From the NCBI GenBank assembly GCA_905373425.1, contig CAJPST010000042.1, positions 1 through 13,160 on the forward strand: a DNA stretch of 13,160 nt. Reading direction: 5' to 3'. Below the pieces are notes generated by a model. It was not told where the DNA came from. It made no database searches and was given only the letters and a program-made list of their open reading frames with translations. The stretch comes from an uncultured Mesocricetibacter sp. (GTDB taxonomy: Bacteria; Pseudomonadota; Gammaproteobacteria; Enterobacterales; Pasteurellaceae). Positions within the stretch are counted from its first letter, which is position 1. Each line of letters starts with the position of its first letter. The position numbers and the translations under genes are program-made. Below are positions 1-6,354 of this stretch, piece after piece.

Positions 1-53
1 TTTTTTGATAGCATATGTCATTTTCAATTTTTGAACAGTAAATGGGATTTTTA

Positions 54-1181
54 ATGCACTTCAGTCACAACATTATTTATAAAACTGCAACGTTACTTGC
101 GGTGGCTTTATTAGCTGCTTGTAGCTCCGACAAGCCGCAACAACAAACCGGTAACCTAGGGGGGGCTGCTACTCAGTCATTCGGTGATATTGACAAACAG
201 AAATTCGGTGCAAAGTATAAAGGGCGTTCTTATAATCCGGCACTTTTTACCTCTGTTTCACAGGTTGATAATCAAAGTGCGGTGATTAATCAGGGCGATT
301 TCCTAACTCAACTCTCTAATGTGCGTAATTATTCAGATAAAATTAATTTGGCGTTTGCCGATAATTACGACAAAATCAGCCAATGGGTACTGTCCGGTGC
401 AAATGTTAAAGAACTTGGAAAGTACGGTATTCGCCCGCAGATTATGGCTGGAGAAGACGGCTATCAAAATGTACTTATGACCGGCTATTATTCACCTGTA
501 ATTCATGCTCGTCGTGCAGCACAAGGGCAATATCAACATCCGATTTATGCCATGCCAAAACAAAAACGCTTCAGTCGCGCACAGATTTATGCCGGCGCGT
601 TAGCAGGCAAAGGTCTAGAACTGGCGTATAGTGATTCGATGCTGGATAATTTTCTGCTTGGTGTACAAGGGAGCGGTTATGTGGATTTCGGAGACGGTCA
701 TCTGAATTATTTTGCGTATGCCGGACAAAACGGTTTTAAATACGTTAGTGTCGGGCGTTTATTAGTAGAAGACGGCGAAATTGAAAAAGAAAAAATGTCT
801 ATTCAGGCTATCCGTGAATGGGCAAAACGTAATCCTTCACGCTTACAGGGATTATTGGAACGTAATCCTTCCTATGTATTCTTTAAAAATGATCCATACG
901 GCAAAGTGAAAGGCTCTGCAGGCGTTCCTTTAGTGCCTATGGCAGCTGTGGCTTCCGATCGCAATTTAGTGCCGTCGGGTAGTGTTTTGTTGATGGAAGT
1001 ACCACAAATTGATAATGATGGCAATTGGACAGGAGAGCACCAGCTACATTTAATGGTGGCCTTAGATGTCGGTGGCGCGGTAAACGGACATCATTTTGAT
1101 TTATATCGTGGAATCGGCGATGAGGCAGGACATATATCCGGATTGTCCAAACATTACGGGCGTGTATGGGTGCTGCGTTAA
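54..1181 (+). CDS. mltA: Membrane-bound lytic murein transglycosylase A (lipoprotein)
   Basis: MltA cleaves the MurNAc-GlcNAc bond of peptidoglycan with formation of 1,6-anhydromuramic acid, acting from the inner face of the outer membrane. The protein starts with a lipoprotein signal peptide ending in the lipobox LAAC, with Cys23 as the lipidated residue counted from the ATG at 54. The C-terminal 3D domain is clear: VALDVGGAV is followed by HHFDLYRGIG and the ending HYGRVWVL. These carry the conserved aspartates D338 and D349; by alignment from memory, the latter corresponds to the catalytic Asp308 of E. coli MltA. The length of 375 aa is close to the 365 aa of E. coli. A second in-frame ATG at 42 gives 379 aa; I prefer 54 because it leaves a normal-length signal peptide and has a weak GGGA before it. 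The stop codon overlaps the tcdA start as TAATG, suggesting translational coupling. A run of seven G lies just after the signal peptide. Confidence 0.95.
   Translation: MHFSHNIIYKTATLLAVALLAACSSDKPQQQTGNLGGAATQSFGDIDKQKFGAKYKGRSYNPALFTSVSQVDNQSAVINQGDFLTQLSNVRNYSDKINLAFADNYDKISQWVLSGANVKELGKYGIRPQIMAGEDGYQNVLMTGYYSPVIHARRAAQGQYQHPIYAMPKQKRFSRAQIYAGALAGKGLELAYSDSMLDNFLLGVQGSGYVDFGDGHLNYFAYAGQNGFKYVSVGRLLVEDGEIEKEKMSIQAIREWAKRNPSRLQGLLERNPSYVFFKNDPYGKVKGSAGVPLVPMAAVASDRNLVPSGSVLLMEVPQIDNDGNWTGEHQLHLMVALDVGGAVNGHHFDLYRGIGDEAGHISGLSKHYGRVWVLR
275..283 (+). repeat. DNA uptake signal sequence (Hin-type USS) in mltA
   Basis: Exact AAGTGCGGT core. In Hin-type Pasteurellaceae this 9-mer marks DNA for preferential uptake during competence. 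It lies within the mltA coding sequence. Confidence 0.9.
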
Positions 1182-1951
1182 TGACGCGGGTTGATGGTTA
1201 CGAACAACGTTTCGGTGGAATTGGTCGTTTATACGGTACTTCGGCTCTCGAACGTTTACGACAGGCGCATATTTGTGTAATCGGAATAGGCGGTGTGGGA
1301 TCATGGGCCGTGGAGGCTTTGGCTCGTTCGGGTATTGGAAAACTTACATTAATTGAGATGGACGATATTTGTGTCACTAATATCAATCGCCAAATCCATG
1401 CACTAAGTGGCAATATAGGTAAGCTGAAAACCGAAGTAATGAAAGAGCGGGTACAGTTAATAAATTCTGAATGTGAAGTTCAGGTCATCGATGACTTTAT
1501 TTCCGCCGAAAATTTAGCCGAATACCTTAATCGAAATTATGATTATGTGATTGATGCCATTGACAATGTGAAAACTAAAGCGGCTCTAATTGCTTATTGC
1601 AAGCGCAATAAAATCAAAGTGATCACAATAGGTGGTGCAGGGGGACAGACGGATCCGTCACAAATCCGAATTGCCGACTTAAGTAAAACCGTTCAGGATC
1701 CGTTATTGGCAAAAGTGCGGTCGGTTTTACGCAAGAATTACAATTTCAGTCAAAATCCGAAACGGAAATTCGGTATTGACTGTGTTTTTTCTACTCAACC
1801 GTTAATTTTTCCACAAACTGAGGGAGAATGTACTGTATCTGCCACAATGAATTGTGCTAATGGTTTTGGCGCAGCTACAATGATTACAGCTACTTTTGGC
1901 TTTTTTGCAGTCTCTCGGGTAATTGATAAACTACTGGCTAAAACTGATTAA
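1181..1951 (+). CDS. tcdA: tRNA threonylcarbamoyladenosine dehydratase (ct6A cyclase)
   Basis: TcdA (formerly CsdL/YgdL) belongs to the E1-like/MoeB-ThiF family. It uses ATP to dehydrate t6A37 to cyclic ct6A in ANN-decoding tRNAs, in the cytoplasm near the membrane. The nucleotide-binding loop GIGGVG is at residues 35-40, followed by the E1-type acidic pair D61-D62, the N67/N69-R70 motif (TNINRQ) and K81. The segment DAIDNVKTK and the glycine-rich IGGAGGQTDP further support the family. A hydrophobic C-terminal stretch around 230-248 fits the family's membrane association. The chosen ATG at 1181 gives 256 aa beginning MTRVDGYEQRF, close to E. coli TcdA (268 aa). An upstream ATG at 1166 lies inside mltA and would add only five residues that are not family-like. 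The start overlaps the mltA stop by one base, so the two genes are probably one operon. Confidence 0.95.
   Translation: MTRVDGYEQRFGGIGRLYGTSALERLRQAHICVIGIGGVGSWAVEALARSGIGKLTLIEMDDICVTNINRQIHALSGNIGKLKTEVMKERVQLINSECEVQVIDDFISAENLAEYLNRNYDYVIDAIDNVKTKAALIAYCKRNKIKVITIGGAGGQTDPSQIRIADLSKTVQDPLLAKVRSVLRKNYNFSQNPKRKFGIDCVFSTQPLIFPQTEGECTVSATMNCANGFGAATMITATFGFFAVSRVIDKLLAKTD
1713..1721 (+). repeat. DNA uptake signal sequence (Hin-type USS) in tcdA
   Basis: Exact AAGTGCGGT core inside the tcdA coding sequence. Confidence 0.9.
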
Positions 1952-1977
1952 TCTTTTTTTTTGACAAAAAAAAAGAT
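1951..1977. other. Perfect A/T hairpin (ATC-T9 / A9-GAT) after tcdA
   Basis: Starting at the last base of the tcdA stop codon, ATC followed by nine T is mirrored by nine A followed by GAT across the three-base loop GAC, giving perfect 12-bp arms. There is no GC-rich stem followed by a T run, so it is not a classic intrinsic terminator on either strand, although it may weaken read-through. The loop also creates TTGACA (1961-1966), a perfect -35 hexamer, but no good -10 lies 16-18 bp downstream. Confidence 0.6.
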
Positions 1978-1982
1978 GGTAA

Positions 1983-2010
1983 TTTTCCTTAAAACGCGCT
2001 AATCTAGAAT
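1983..2010 (+). promoter_or_regulatory. Candidate znuA promoter
   Basis: The best -10 I can find upstream of znuA is TAGAAT (2005-2010, five of six consensus bases), with a poor -35 TTTTCC (1983-1988) and a 16-bp spacer. It would place transcription start near 2017 and leave a leader of about 38 nt. The -10 coincides with the left arm of the inverted repeat at 2005-2029, the arrangement expected for repression. The weak -35 keeps confidence low. Confidence 0.3.
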
Positions 2011-2029
2011 CCGTTTCGACAGGATTCTA
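2005..2029. promoter_or_regulatory. Inverted repeat in znuA upstream region, candidate operator
   Basis: The arms TAGAATCC (2005-2012) and GGATTCTA (2022-2029) are perfect reverse complements separated by nine bases. The repeat overlaps the candidate -10 of znuA and lies 25 bp before its start codon. In many bacteria znuA is repressed by Zur when zinc is plentiful, so an operator is a reasonable reading. However, the sequence does not look like the E. coli Zur box as I remember it. A leader hairpin in the mRNA is the alternative. Confidence 0.4.
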
Positions 2030-2054
2030 ATATTCTTAATATAAGGAAAATATA

Positions 2055-3080
2055 ATGACTTGCATAAAAACATTTAAGAAAACGTTGTTGGCTGGTGCAC
2101 TGATTACTGCGGCCGGTATCGCTCAAGCAAATGTAGTTACTTCAATTAAACCTCTTGCCTTTATTGCTGCATCTATTGCTGATGGTGTCACCGAAACCGA
2201 GATTATCGTGCCGCCGGGTGCTTCACCGCATGATTACAGCCTCAAACCCGGTGATGTACAAAAGGTGAAATCGGCTGAATTGCTCCTTTGGATTGGTGAA
2301 GATATTGACGGTTTCCTAGAGAAGACCGTGGATTCGGTAGAAAGTAAAAAAGTTATCACTATCGCCGAGTTTGCTGAAATTAAACCGTTTTTAGGAAAAG
2401 CGGAGCATCATCACCATCATGATGGACATGATCATGACCACGGTCATAAACATGATCACGATCACAAACATGACCATGAACACAAGCACGATCACGAGCA
2501 CGAGCATAAACATGACCACGATCACAAGCATGAGCATAAGCACGATCATGACCACAATGAACTTAGCATCAACTGGCATGTTTGGTATTCGCCTGAGATC
2601 AGCAAAGTGGTTGCGCAAAAGCTAGCAGATAGATTGAGTGAGCAATATCCTGATAAAAAAGAACTCATTGCACAAAATTTTGCAAATTTTGACCGCACTT
2701 TGACTGCACAAAGCGATAAAATTAAAAATCAATTGGCAAAATTTAGCAATAAAGGCTTTTATGTTTTCCATGATGCCTATGGTTATTTTAATGATGCTTA
2801 CGGCTTGAAACAAACAGGATATTTCACTATCAATCCATTAGTTGCGCCGGGTGCAAAAACATTGGCGACGATTAAAGAAGAGATTGCCGAACATAAAGTA
2901 AGCTGCTTGTTCACTGAGCCGCAGTTTACACCGAAAGTAATTGAAACTCTCAGTAAAGGAACAGGAGTCCACGTTGGACGCTTAGATCCGATGGGGGATA
3001 AAGTTGCATTAGGGAAAAATGCTTACGCTGATTTCCTTCAATTCACCGCCGATAGTTATGCGGAATGTCTGAGTAAATAA
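2055..3080 (+). CDS. znuA: High-affinity zinc ABC transporter, periplasmic zinc-binding protein ZnuA
   Basis: ZnuA captures Zn2+ in the periplasm and delivers it to the ZnuBC membrane transporter. A Sec signal peptide is visible (residues 1 to about 25, ending AQA). The cluster A-I metal-binding histidines are H59 (in GASPHDYSLKP), H175 (in NWHVW) and H239 (in VFHDAYGYF). C284 and C338 are 54 residues apart, the same spacing as the disulfide of E. coli ZnuA. Between the first two histidines is a charged loop, residues 118-167, with 27 His in 50 residues alternating with Asp, Glu and Lys. It is typical of ZnuA but long here, and makes the protein 341 aa. Shine-Dalgarno AAGGA (2043-2047) is 7 bp before the ATG. 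No znuB or znuC is adjacent, so the permease genes must be elsewhere. The gene seems to be monocistronic, with its own upstream region and a terminator at 3091-3119. Confidence 0.97.
   Translation: MTCIKTFKKTLLAGALITAAGIAQANVVTSIKPLAFIAASIADGVTETEIIVPPGASPHDYSLKPGDVQKVKSAELLLWIGEDIDGFLEKTVDSVESKKVITIAEFAEIKPFLGKAEHHHHHDGHDHDHGHKHDHDHKHDHEHKHDHEHEHKHDHDHKHEHKHDHDHNELSINWHVWYSPEISKVVAQKLADRLSEQYPDKKELIAQNFANFDRTLTAQSDKIKNQLAKFSNKGFYVFHDAYGYFNDAYGLKQTGYFTINPLVAPGAKTLATIKEEIAEHKVSCLFTEPQFTPKVIETLSKGTGVHVGRLDPMGDKVALGKNAYADFLQFTADSYAECLSK
2406..2555 (+). repeat. Degenerate His-Asp/Lys/Glu codon repeat in znuA
   Basis: An imperfect 6-bp repeat built from CAT/CAC alternating with GAT/GAC/AAA/AAG/GAG codons encodes the His-rich loop of ZnuA. 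It is internally redundant enough to change length by slippage or recombination in units that keep the frame. Confidence 0.8.
2692..2700 (-). repeat. DNA uptake signal sequence (Hin-type USS) in znuA
   Basis: Exact ACCGCACTT, the reverse complement of the USS core, inside znuA. Confidence 0.9.
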
Positions 3081-3090
3081 GATAATAAAT

Positions 3091-3119
3091 AAAGTGCGGT
3101 CGATTTTGAGCGCACTTTT
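3091..3119 (+). terminator. znuA terminator containing an uptake signal
   Basis: AAAGTGCG (3091-3098) pairs with CGCACTTT (3111-3118) and is followed by a short T run, eleven bases after the znuA stop. The left arm is part of an exact USS (AAGTGCGGT, 3092-3100); the right arm is a one-mismatch USS in the opposite orientation. Using near-inverted USS as terminator stems is common in this family. Confidence 0.75.
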
Positions 3120-3161
3120 CGAATCTTATTTTGTTATAAATGAACTTTAGATTTTGGTTAT

Positions 3162-3193
3162 AGATGCGGTTTCCTTAAGATGAAACCGCATCT
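3162..3193. other. Perfect 12-bp hairpin between znuA and rlmL
   Basis: AGATGCGGTTTC (3162-3173) pairs perfectly with GAAACCGCATCT (3182-3193) around an eight-base loop. No T run follows on either strand, so it is not a standard intrinsic terminator. It could be a regulator site, a structure in a leader, or a remnant. Confidence 0.6.
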
Positions 3194-3203
3194 TAGTTAT
3201 AAT
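3175..3203 (+). promoter_or_regulatory. Candidate distal rlmL promoter
   Basis: TTAAGA (3175-3180) and TATAAT (3198-3203) are separated by 17 bp. The -35 falls in the loop of the 12-bp hairpin at 3162-3193, so the hairpin could affect its use. Confidence 0.35.
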
Positions 3204-3251
3204 AGTTCAGAAAACGTCTTTAAATTTAAGCGCACTTTAATGCTTAAAGCC

Positions 3252-3260
3252 TGCTATAAT
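3252..3260 (+). promoter_or_regulatory. Candidate proximal rlmL promoter (extended -10)
   Basis: TGC followed by TATAAT (3255-3260) is a full-consensus extended -10, 33 bp before the rlmL start codon. The -35 region (GCACTT around 3232) is poor, as is often the case with extended -10 promoters. Confidence 0.5.
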
Positions 3261-3292
3261 CCCTCCAAATTTATTCACATACAGAGAAAAAT

Positions 3293-5464
3293 ATGAAACA
3301 ACTTTTCGCCACCACTGCGCGTGGTTTTGAAGAATTATTAAAAGTTGAATTGAGCGAACTGGGCGCGACAGAATGCCGTGTAACACAAGGTGGCGTGTAT
3401 TTTATGGCGGATGATGAAACGCAATATCGCACATTACTATGGTCGCGCTTGAGTTCACGTATTTTATTGCCGATCGCTACAGGTAAAGTGTATAGCGATT
3501 TGGATTTGTATTCCTTGGTACTTAGCCAACCCTGGTTTGATTATTTTGATGAAAGAACGACGTTTTTAGTGAATTTTAACGGCACGAACCGAGAAATTCG
3601 CCACACGCAATTCGGTGCAATGCGGGTCAAAGATGCCATTGTAGATTATTTTGAGCGCCAAGGTAAAGCACGTCCTGATGTAGATAAGGACAATCCTGAT
3701 ATCCGTATTCATGTTTATTTGAACCGTGAGGATGTGGTAATTTCTTTGGATTTAAGCGGGGAGGCACTACATCAGCGAGGTTATCGCGAGGATAGCGGGC
3801 AGGCGCCGTTGCGCGAAACTTTAGCAGCGGTGATTGTGTTGCGCTCGGGCTGGTTGCGTGGCACATCGTTGGTGGATCCGATGTGTGGTTCAGGTACGCT
3901 GTTAATTGAAGCAGCGCAAATGGAAGCCGATATTGCGCCGCAATTGCATCGAATGCATTGGGGATTTGATTTTTGGAAAGGGCATAATCAAGATGCATGG
4001 GATAAAGTAAAATCGGAAGCGGTAACACGGGCAGAAGCACATAAACAGACCAAAACGCAAAAACAAGTGAAAAATAGACCGCACTTTTATGGTTTTGACC
4101 TTGATCATCGAGTGTTACAAAAAGCGCGAAAAAATGCGCAGAATGCGGGAGTTGCGCAGTTGATAGTCTTTCAGCAGGGAGATGTGTCATCCTTGAAAAA
4201 TCCCTCACCGGAGCAGCAAGGGACGGTAATTTGTAACCCACCATATGGTGAACGGCTCGGCACGACCCCTGCATTAATTGCGCTTTATTCAGTCTTTGGA
4301 CAACGTTTAAAACAGCAATTTGCCGGTTGGAATGTTTCCGTATTTAGTTCGGAAGAAGGTTTATTGGATTGTTTGCGTTTGCGTTCACACCGCCAATTTA
4401 AGGCAAAAAACGGTCCGCTTGATTGCGTTCAAAAAAACTATCAAATTTCTGACCGCACTTTGAGTCAGCAAAATGAGTCAAGTGCGGTAGAAAATTCTGT
4501 TATTTTTCAGCAAAATATAGAAGTAGCAGCAGATTTTGCTAATCGTTTACAAAAAAATATTAAGAAAATTGAAAAATGGGCTAAACAACAAGGGCTGGAT
4601 GCTTACCGATTATATGATGCGGATTTGCCTGAGTATAATCTTGCGGTGGATCGTTATGCTGATCATATTGTGGTACAGGAGTATGCTGCCCCTAAAAATA
4701 TTGATGAAAACAAAGCGCGTCAGCGCCTATTGGATGCCGTAAGCGCGATACTATCAGTTACTGGTGTGGAAACCAATAAGCTCATCTTAAAGGTTCGAGA
4801 GAAGCAAAAAGGTGCGAACCAGTATGAAAAACTGGCGAATAAGGGCGAATATTTTTATGTGAATGAATACGGTGCAAAATTGTGGGTGAATCTGACGGAC
4901 TATTTGGATACAGGATTATTTCTTGATCACCGATTGACTCGCAGAATGCTAGGCGAAATGGCGAAAGATAAGGATTTTCTCAATTTATTCGCCTATACGG
5001 GATCGGCAACCGTACATGCAGCATTAGGCGGTGCAAAATCAACCACTACCGTGGATATGTCAAATACGTATTTGAATTGGGCGGAACAAAATCTGATTTT
5101 AAATGATATCGAAGGTAAGCAACATAAATTGATTCAGGCAGATTGTTTGCAATGGCTAGAACGTTGTGAGCGCGAATTCGACTTAATTTTTGTTGATCCG
5201 CCGACTTTTTCCAATTCTAAGAGAATGGAAGATAGTTGGGATGTACAGCGCGATCATATTAAATTACTGGCAAACCTGAAACGTATTTTACGTCCGCAAG
5301 GGACGATAATTTTCTCTAATAATAAACGTGGTTTTAAGATGGATTTCACCGCGTTAGAACAAATCGGATTAACTGCGGTGGAAATTTCAGCCAAAACGTT
5401 ACCGCTTGATTTTGAACGTAATCAACGTATTCATAATTGCTGGTTGCTTAAAGTGGAAGGGTAA
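3293..5464 (+). CDS. rlmL: Bifunctional 23S rRNA methyltransferase RlmKL (m2G2445 and m7G2069)
   Basis: This is a fusion of two SAM-dependent methyltransferases acting on 23S rRNA during 50S assembly. The N-terminal RlmL part makes m2G2445 and the C-terminal RlmK part makes m7G2069. A THUMP-type RNA-binding region occupies roughly residues 45-155. RlmL has SAM motif DPMCGSGT (195-202) and catalytic NPPYGERL (315-322). RlmK has NLFAYTGSATVHAALGGA (564-581) and motif VDPPTFSNS (634-642). At 723 aa it is about 20 residues longer than E. coli RlmL (702). The excess seems to lie in the inter-domain linker (about 380-410), which is partly encoded by two inverted uptake signals, and perhaps near residue 255 beside a third. 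The gene stands alone, with candidate promoters at 3175-3203 and 3252-3260, and two tandem terminators downstream. The Shine-Dalgarno (GAGA) is weak. Confidence 0.97.
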   Translation: MKQLFATTARGFEELLKVELSELGATECRVTQGGVYFMADDETQYRTLLWSRLSSRILLPIATGKVYSDLDLYSLVLSQPWFDYFDERTTFLVNFNGTNREIRHTQFGAMRVKDAIVDYFERQGKARPDVDKDNPDIRIHVYLNREDVVISLDLSGEALHQRGYREDSGQAPLRETLAAVIVLRSGWLRGTSLVDPMCGSGTLLIEAAQMEADIAPQLHRMHWGFDFWKGHNQDAWDKVKSEAVTRAEAHKQTKTQKQVKNRPHFYGFDLDHRVLQKARKNAQNAGVAQLIVFQQGDVSSLKNPSPEQQGTVICNPPYGERLGTTPALIALYSVFGQRLKQQFAGWNVSVFSSEEGLLDCLRLRSHRQFKAKNGPLDCVQKNYQISDRTLSQQNESSAVENSVIFQQNIEVAADFANRLQKNIKKIEKWAKQQGLDAYRLYDADLPEYNLAVDRYADHIVVQEYAAPKNIDENKARQRLLDAVSAILSVTGVETNKLILKVREKQKGANQYEKLANKGEYFYVNEYGAKLWVNLTDYLDTGLFLDHRLTRRMLGEMAKDKDFLNLFAYTGSATVHAALGGAKSTTTVDMSNTYLNWAEQNLILNDIEGKQHKLIQADCLQWLERCEREFDLIFVDPPTFSNSKRMEDSWDVQRDHIKLLANLKRILRPQGTIIFSNNKRGFKMDFTALEQIGLTAVEISAKTLPLDFERNQRIHNCWLLKVEG
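4078..4086 (-). repeat. DNA uptake signal sequence (Hin-type USS) in rlmL
   Basis: Exact ACCGCACTT within rlmL, followed by the TTTAT-type A/T extension. It encodes residues just before the HFYGFD strand of the first methyltransferase domain. Confidence 0.9.
4452..4488. repeat. Inverted pair of uptake signals inside rlmL
   Basis: ACCGCACTT (4452-4460) and AAGTGCGGT (4480-4488) are exact USS cores in opposite orientation, 19 bp apart, inside the coding sequence. They encode DRTL and SAV in the linker between the two methyltransferase domains and could form a 9-bp mRNA hairpin. Such pairs normally act as intergenic terminators; here no T run follows. Confidence 0.9.
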
Positions 5465-5471
5465 TTTGTAG

Positions 5472-5504
5472 ATAACACCTCAGCTGGGCGGGGTGTTATT
5501 TTTT
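5472..5504 (+). terminator. rlmL intrinsic terminator, first
   Basis: ATAACACC (5472-5479) pairs with GGTGTTAT (5492-5499) around a GC-rich loop and is followed by a run of T ending at 5504. It begins eight bases after the rlmL stop. Confidence 0.85.
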
Positions 5505-5533
5505 AGAACTGTGGGTACTGGTGCATAACTCAA

Positions 5534-5567
5534 ACCGCTCTTAGAAAAGAGCGGTATCTTTTTTTCT
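5534..5567. terminator. Second terminator between rlmL and yciI, possibly bidirectional
   Basis: ACCGCTCTT (5534-5542) pairs perfectly with AAGAGCGGT (5547-5555) around the loop AGAA, followed on the + strand by ATCTTTTTTT. On the - strand it lies directly after yciI but has only a short T run (TTTGAGTT). It is therefore strong for rlmL and plausible for the convergent yci operon. Confidence 0.8.
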
Positions 5568-5571
5568 AAAT

Positions 5572-5868
5572 TTAAAATACTTTCTTAAATGGTTTAACGA
5601 TTACTTCATCATACACGCCCGCCTCAACATAGGGATCCTGGCTCGCCCAAATTTTCGCTTCTTCAAGAGAATCAAATTGTGCGATAACAGTCGAACCTGT
5701 GAAGCCTGCATCTCCAGGATTTTCATCATCAATGGCGGGATTTGGGCCGGCAGTCAGTAAACGATTTTCATCTTGTAATTGTTGCAGGCGTGCTAAGTGT
5801 TGCGGGCGTACGCTGAGACGCTGGGAAAGCGTATTAGGTTTATCCTGAGCAAAAATAACATAGTACAT
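5572..5868 (-). CDS. yciI: YciI family protein
   Basis: A 98-residue protein matching YciI, a small cytoplasmic dimeric alpha+beta fold of the ferredoxin-like/dimeric barrel type. The H. influenzae homologue (HI0828) has a solved structure but no established function. Family features seen are the N-terminal MYYVIFAQDK strand, H24 in RPQHLARL, the GPNPAID segment and the C-terminal DPYVEAGVYDEVIVKPF. H24 is the proposed active-site histidine of the family. It is the last gene of the yciC-yciB-yciA-yciI operon, 15 bp after yciA, with a GGAGA Shine-Dalgarno in the gap. Its length is the same as E. coli YciI. The reaction is unknown, and the link to YciA is by conserved neighbourhood only. Confidence 0.93.
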   Translation of the reverse strand: MYYVIFAQDKPNTLSQRLSVRPQHLARLQQLQDENRLLTAGPNPAIDDENPGDAGFTGSTVIAQFDSLEEAKIWASQDPYVEAGVYDEVIVKPFKKVF

Positions 5869-5883
5869 GGTGTTTTTCTCCGA

Positions 5884-6354
5884 TTAGTTTGGTTTATTAA
5901 GTAGCGTAAGTGCTTGCTCCAATTCAGGATTATCTTCTTTCGGTACCGGGCGAGGCTTTCCTTCTTTATCAATAGCAACGTAAGTAAAAAGTGCTTCTGT
6001 CACACAAACACGATCACGTACACCTTCATATACTTTTTTAATCCATACTTCCACTTTGACTTGCATTGAAGTACGACCAACCTCGGTTAGTTTACCGTAA
6101 CAGCAGACTACGTCGCCGACAGCGATAGGGCGTAAAAAAACAATTTTATCGACGGCTACAGTCACAACACGTCCTTTGGCGATTTCTTTGGCTAGAATAG
6201 CACCGCCCATATCCATCTGTGACATAATCCAACCACCGAAAATATCGCCGTTAGCATTAGTATCAGACGGCATGGCTAAAGTGCGTAAAATTAATGCACC
6301 TTCAGGTTGTCTGGCAATGTTGCTTTTAGTATCGTTTTTAGTTGATGTTGTCAT
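5884..6354 (-). CDS. yciA: Acyl-CoA thioesterase YciA (hotdog fold)
   Basis: YciA hydrolyses a wide range of acyl-CoA esters in the cytoplasm and is thought to control the CoA pool. The H. influenzae protein HI0827 is the studied example. The hotdog domain covers most of the 156 aa. The signature NGDIFGGWIMSQMDMGG (residues 35-51) holds the conserved aspartate, D48 here, which corresponds to the catalytic Asp of HI0827. It is followed by the VTVAVDKIVFLRPI strand and the GKPRPVP tail typical of YciA. The start codon overlaps the stop of yciB by four bases (ATGA) and has AGGATAAG just upstream, so translation is probably coupled. The neighbouring membrane proteins YciB and YciC suggest a shared envelope or lipid role, but this is inference. 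Confidence 0.96.
   Translation of the reverse strand: MTTSTKNDTKSNIARQPEGALILRTLAMPSDTNANGDIFGGWIMSQMDMGGAILAKEIAKGRVVTVAVDKIVFLRPIAVGDVVCCYGKLTEVGRTSMQVKVEVWIKKVYEGVRDRVCVTEALFTYVAIDKEGKPRPVPKEDNPELEQALTLLNKPN

Noticed and set aside
1101..1413. Short - strand frames over the mltA/tcdA junction
   Set aside because: They lie antisense to the conserved MltA C terminus and the TcdA nucleotide-binding loop and have no supporting signals.
2406..2555. Repeat tract considered as a CRISPR-like or tandem non-coding repeat
   Set aside because: The unit is a 6-bp codon pair with no spacers and stays in frame within ZnuA.
2391..2625. Open frames on both strands rich in Met, Val, Ile and Thr across the His-rich region of znuA
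   Set aside because: They are produced by the CAT/GAT/CAC/GAC repeat read in other frames; the znuA frame is the one with signal peptide and zinc ligands.
3627..4274. 215-codon open frame on the - strand inside rlmL
   Set aside because: It is fully antisense to the two conserved motifs of the RlmL domain, has no family-like sequence and no upstream signals; it is a shadow of rlmL codon use.
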